A stretch of 64,000 nucleotides of DNA from Flavobacterium sp. N3904. GTDB lineage: Bacteria > Bacteroidota > Bacteroidia > Flavobacteriales > Flavobacteriaceae. How positions within the stretch are numbered: position 1 is the stretch's first letter; each line of letters opens with the position of its first letter. The position numbers were made by a program, and so were the translations under genes. The DNA lies in the NCBI RefSeq assembly GCF_025947305.1, contig NZ_CP110009.1, positions 4,195,501 to 4,259,500 of the forward strand, read 5' to 3'. The notes below the pieces were generated by a model. The model did no database searches and was not told where the DNA came from. It saw only the letters and a program-made list of their open reading frames with translations. This document shows, piece after piece, positions 60,693 through 64,000 of this stretch.

Positions 60693-60929
60693 CTATTTTA
60701 TTGGTTTTGGATACTTCTTTTTTATGTTTCGAATTAATTCTTCGAGTCCGTTAAGTTTTAACTCATAAATTAATTTCAATTGTTCGCCTAGTTCTCCTTT
60801 TGGAAAACCTTTATTACTGTACCAAACAATATAATATTCGGGAATATCAATAAGAAACCAGCCTTCATATTTACCAAAGGGCATTTTGGTATGGGCCAGT
60901 TTTATAAGTTGCTTTTGGTTTTGATCCAA
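60693..60929 (-). CDS. DUF3820 family protein, TTG start
   Basis: A 78-residue protein of the DUF3820 family: LIKLAHTKMPFGKYEGWFLI, DIPEYYIVWYSNKGFPKGEL, then GEQLKLIYELKLNGLEELI. The family has no proven function. No ATG is available before the conserved domain: the frame opens after an in-frame stop with TTG at 60929, and the first internal ATG (MPFGKYEG) would remove the first 15 residues. So TTG is the likely start. Its gap of about 170 bp before pyrG is unoccupied. Confidence 0.75.
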   Translation of the reverse strand: MDQNQKQLIKLAHTKMPFGKYEGWFLIDIPEYYIVWYSNKGFPKGELGEQLKLIYELKLNGLEELIRNIKKKYPKPIK

Positions 60930-60976
60930 AGTATGAGTTTTGGGTTATGATTTATTAAAAAACCAATTACTGCTTT

Positions 60977-61378
60977 CTATTTCCAATTAAAAGTAATTCG
61001 CTTTTCAATTTCTGTATTCAAACTCAAGAAAACAGGGCAAGTCATCGCCGCTCTTTCCAGAATGGTTTTGTCTTTTTGTTCGAAAACTCCAGTCATTTCA
61101 AAAACAATTTCGATAGCACCAATGCGTCTTGGTTCGGCATTCATGATCTTGGTAACTGCGGCTGTCGAACCTTTAAAATCAACATTCAAATCTCTCGCTT
61201 TTATCCCCATAATCGTCATCATACAGGTAGCCAAAGCATTTGCAACTGAATCCGTCGGAGAAAAAGCTTCTCCTTTTCCATTATTATCAACTGGAGCATC
61301 TGATATGATCTCAGTTCCCGATTGTATGTGTACCGAAGACGTTCTTAAATCTCCTAAATAAGTTACTTTTGAAGTCAT
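60977..61378 (-). CDS. OsmC family protein
   Basis: A 133-residue protein of the OsmC/Ohr superfamily of thiol-dependent peroxide reductases. It matches the YhfA-like branch: VTYLGDLRTSSVHIQSGTEI, GEAFSPTDSVANALATCMMT with the first Cys, and ERAAMTCPVFLSLNTEIEKR with the second Cys. It forms homodimers in the cytoplasm. Whether it detoxifies organic peroxides or has another role is not known. It lies 48 bp upstream of the DUF3820 gene in the same direction. Confidence 0.9.
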   Translation of the reverse strand: MTSKVTYLGDLRTSSVHIQSGTEIISDAPVDNNGKGEAFSPTDSVANALATCMMTIMGIKARDLNVDFKGSTAAVTKIMNAEPRRIGAIEIVFEMTGVFEQKDKTILERAAMTCPVFLSLNTEIEKRITFNWK

Positions 61379-61487
61379 TGTATTGAATTATGAGTTGTAA
61401 ATTATGAGTTATGAGTTTTGGGTTATCAGTAATTTGTTTTCTGATTACTAAACATCAAACTGAATACTGATACTAAAAACTGCTACT

Positions 61488-63431
61488 CTACTTTGCCTCT
61501 TTAATCGTAAGATCGGTATCATAATACAGAATATAAGTTCCTTTATTGGCGTACCCACCATCCTCTTTTTTATAATATTCGAATTTATTTTCTATTTGTT
61601 CGGTGATCATGGTTTCGGCAGTTTCCTGATAAGTCTTATCTTGCGACAAGCGCATCATGGTATCAAAAGTGATATCAAAACCGCGAATAGCAAAAGTACT
61701 TGGATTGACTTTATTCTTTTTTCTATAATTCTGAACAAAAATTTGAGCTTCAGGCGAATCGTTTACCCTTGTTGTCGAAGGATACATTAAATGTAATTTA
61801 GTAAGATCCTCAAAACTTATTTCGTCAGTATCCAAGGTTTCATTAGGTTCCAAAATAACCAATTGTACTTGATAGGTGTTCATTACACTTAGCATTGCAT
61901 TCATGGTATACTTTATCATTCCGGTATTGCTCGTTTCCAAAATAACATAATTCATTTTGTCTTTTACCATCATTTTCTTGAAACCATCTACATTAAGGCC
62001 TCCCGTTTCTGTCAATGGAGGAATCTTGATTTCTTTCTGATTTTCTGAAATATATTTTCTGATGGTTTCTTTTTTCTTGTCAATTACTGCAATTACGTTC
62101 CCCTGTTTTGCATTCAAAAAATCAAACATTGCCGTTTTCTGAACTGTAGTTGAAACAATGGATTGATACAAATTATCAAAAGGATTTCCTCCATCTTTAG
62201 ACAAAGGCGAAATAACGGGAACATTATTTTGCGCAAATAAGTTTGCTGTCTTTTCTACATTACTTTGATAAAATGGCCCGACAACAGCATCTGCATTTTC
62301 GAGATTATTATCCTTAAAAATTGATGCCACATTTGAAGTGTTTTTTGTTTCATTCGAATCAAAAATCTTTACATCCAACGAAATTCCAACTTGCTTGGCA
62401 GAGTCTATAGCCATTAAAGCTCCTGAATAAAAATCCAAAGTCATATTTAGAAATTTATCATTCTTAATTCTATTTGTAGTAGAATTGATAGTATCGTTTG
62501 AATTTTTGGCGATATTAAATGGCAACAACAACACCAAAGTTTTTTTGTCATCACTACTTTTTTGAGTTAAAACAACTTTTTGTTTTACGCTATTCGAAGC
62601 AATCTGATTGGATTTGGAAGGCACTTTCAGCATCATACCTTCTTCAACACCGCCAGATAATGCAGGATTAAGCTCTATTAATTGCTGTTGGGTAAGTCCA
62701 AACATTTTCGACAGGCTATAAAAAGTCTCTTTCGCTTTAACCTGATATTCAACATAGACAATTTCTTTTGAAGCTTTTATTGTAATTGGTTTAACAACAT
62801 CTGCTTTTTTCTCAATATTACTTTCCTTCGCAATAGGTTTCGGGCCATTTCCTTTTATTAATAATTGATAACCAATTGGCAAATTGGCAACAATCTCGGG
62901 GTTTCTTTTTTCCAATTCTTCAATAGTCATATCGTACTGTTTTGCAATGGAATATTTTGTTTCCTTAGCAAGAACGGTATGATATATCACTACATTTTTG
63001 GCAACAACTGTGGTTTTTGAGCTACTTTTAGAAGGAATATTTAAAATTTGACCAATTTGTAAACCTTCTTTCTCCAAAAAAGGATTTGCTTTTTTTAAAG
63101 CTTCATCAGTTACATCGTACTTATTTTCGATCCCAAATAAAGTTTCCTTGGCGAGAACCACATGGGTTCTAGCCTGCGCTTTTGGTTTATTATTAGAAAC
63201 TGCTACATTTTTTGAATTGCTTTTTGGAATTAACAACACCGTATTTGGCTTTAACCCATTTTGTGCATCGGGATTGAGTTTGTAGATATCCAAAGGAGTA
63301 ATCTTGAATTTTTGTGCAATCTGATTTATCGTTTCTCCTTTACTTACAACATACTTATCCAACTTGTCCTGAGCTTGACTTGAAACGGCAACAAATAATA
63401 CTGAAAAGAATAATACTGAAAAATATTTCAT
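61488..63431 (-). CDS. LysM protein with periplasmic-binding-protein-like domain
   Basis: A 647-residue exported protein (signal MKYFSVLFFSVLFVAVSSQA). It has four LysM domains for peptidoglycan binding: YVVSKGETINQIAQKFKITP, HVVLAKETLFGIENKYDVTD, HTVLAKETKYSIAKQYDMTI, YQVKAKETFYSLSKMFGLTQ. From about residue 285 a type I periplasmic-binding-protein fold follows (TLVLLLPFNIAKNS, LDFYSGALMAIDSAKQVGIS, ADAVVGPFYQSNVEKTANLF). It resembles Bacteroidota LysM-PBP1 proteins; a role like LpoA, as a peptidoglycan synthase helper, is inference. It probably works at the cell wall. Confidence 0.85.
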   Translation of the reverse strand: MKYFSVLFFSVLFVAVSSQAQDKLDKYVVSKGETINQIAQKFKITPLDIYKLNPDAQNGLKPNTVLLIPKSNSKNVAVSNNKPKAQARTHVVLAKETLFGIENKYDVTDEALKKANPFLEKEGLQIGQILNIPSKSSSKTTVVAKNVVIYHTVLAKETKYSIAKQYDMTIEELEKRNPEIVANLPIGYQLLIKGNGPKPIAKESNIEKKADVVKPITIKASKEIVYVEYQVKAKETFYSLSKMFGLTQQQLIELNPALSGGVEEGMMLKVPSKSNQIASNSVKQKVVLTQKSSDDKKTLVLLLPFNIAKNSNDTINSTTNRIKNDKFLNMTLDFYSGALMAIDSAKQVGISLDVKIFDSNETKNTSNVASIFKDNNLENADAVVGPFYQSNVEKTANLFAQNNVPVISPLSKDGGNPFDNLYQSIVSTTVQKTAMFDFLNAKQGNVIAVIDKKKETIRKYISENQKEIKIPPLTETGGLNVDGFKKMMVKDKMNYVILETSNTGMIKYTMNAMLSVMNTYQVQLVILEPNETLDTDEISFEDLTKLHLMYPSTTRVNDSPEAQIFVQNYRKKNKVNPSTFAIRGFDITFDTMMRLSQDKTYQETAETMITEQIENKFEYYKKEDGGYANKGTYILYYDTDLTIKEAK

Positions 63432-63511
63432 ATTTGGGGTATGCTTTTGTGTTTTTAAAATTCAGTAAAAATACTGTGTTTAAACCAAAAAACTCTTTCT
63501 ACTTTGTTAAT

Positions 63512-64000
63512 TTATTTTACATTGATTTCACTCACTACATTTACCACGAACATTTTTTCATAAAGTGGTTTTCCTTGATTTTGAATATATTCATAAATGG
63601 CTTGATCCTTATTTAAGAACATTTTGGAGTACACATAGTATGACAATATATTCATATTATAAAAGAAATTGGCATCCAATAACCCATTATCAGTCAATTT
63701 TCTGAAGAAAACATCTCTTTCTTTTGCGTCTTGAAATTCACCCAAAACAATGTAATAGCCCTCATTGACGTCTTTTAAATTATCTAAGGTTATTATTTTG
63801 ACCGCTTTTACTTTTTCGGGTTGTTTGGCCAATTGCTTTTTAATTTGTTCTAAAGTTGGTGATGACACAGCTACTCCCGCTTTTGATTTCGTTTTGGCTT
63901 CATAAGCCTTATTTTGATAACTTTTGTTTTTTACTTTCGCTAAATTATCATCCATGGACCTTGCTTGCTTGCTGTAAAACGAAGCCTTTCCAATATGAAG
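63512..64000 (-). CDS. C-terminal part of a larger envelope protein with SPOR-like end (cut by window edge)
   Basis: The frame is open to the right edge (residues LHIGKASFYSKQARS precede the first ATG), so only the last 162 residues of a longer protein are here. The C-terminal end (NEGYYIVLGEFQDAKERDVF, FRKLTDNGLLDANFFYN, YYVYSKMFLNKDQAI) has the SPOR-like fold seen at the end of several large PorP/SprF-associated and other envelope proteins of flavobacteria. The linker is rich in Lys, Ala and Val. The identity of the whole protein cannot be fixed from this part. Confidence 0.55.
   Translation of the reverse strand, partial: LHIGKASFYSKQARSMDDNLAKVKNKSYQNKAYEAKTKSKAGVAVSSPTLEQIKKQLAKQPEKVKAVKIITLDNLKDVNEGYYIVLGEFQDAKERDVFFRKLTDNGLLDANFFYNMNILSYYVYSKMFLNKDQAIYEYIQNQGKPLYEKMFVVNVVSEINVK

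Overview
The window looks like a chromosomal segment of a flavobacterium, most likely Flavobacterium or a close relative (phylum Bacteroidota). Seen directly: low GC, few Shine-Dalgarno sequences, many promoters with the Bacteroidota -7 box TAnnTTTG, a type IX secretion sorting domain on a subtilase, a TonB-receptor plus DUF4249 lipoprotein pair, a monomeric NADP isocitrate dehydrogenase and many short lipoproteins. No rRNA, tRNA, CRISPR array, phage or transposase gene was recognised.

Layout. 1-11.3 kb: an acetyltransferase cut by the window edge, hydrolases, a secreted amidohydrolase, a methyltransferase, a DNA/RNA endonuclease, then the core genes trmD, rplS and icd. 11.3-14.1 kb (block A): minus-strand small lipoprotein and membrane genes separated by repeated, partly palindromic boundary sequences, ending beside a 21-nt tandem array. 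14.6-24.0 kb: an HTH protein, the TonB receptor/DUF4249 pair, a thiamine pyrophosphokinase-like protein, rlmF, an antitoxin with a wrecked RelE/ParE toxin, and a GC-rich uvrB. 24.1-27.5 kb (block B): a plus-strand run of small lipoprotein, membrane and barrel genes separated by the same boundary repeats as block A, again followed by a 21-nt tandem array (27 units). 28.2-64 kb: mostly ordinary genes: TerB-like protein, esterase, thioredoxin-fold protein, selO, FAD reductase, sucC, gltBD, lysA, diheme cytochrome c, a PafA-type phosphatase, an mnmA/subtilase/nitronate monooxygenase run, an exported dikinase-like protein, fasciclin lipoprotein, yidC, pyrG, OsmC, and a LysM protein next to a fragment of a large envelope protein.

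How it fits together. Core metabolism is represented by nitrogen assimilation (gltBD), the TCA cycle (icd, sucC), lysine/peptidoglycan precursor synthesis (lysA), CTP synthesis (pyrG), translation (trmD, rplS, rlmF, mnmA), DNA repair (uvrB) and membrane insertion (yidC). The accessory layer is two cassette-like blocks of unrelated short envelope genes. They share a dispersed boundary element of about 75 nt (about 85% identical by eye between copies at 13.0 kb and 24.9 kb), a short ACCAGAAAG motif just before gene starts, and a twin hairpin with AAACCTTCG/CGAAGGTTT arms. This shared gene-boundary architecture, with a 21-nt array to the right of each block, is the strongest candidate here for an undescribed system. 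No recombinase lies in the window, so mobility is inference.
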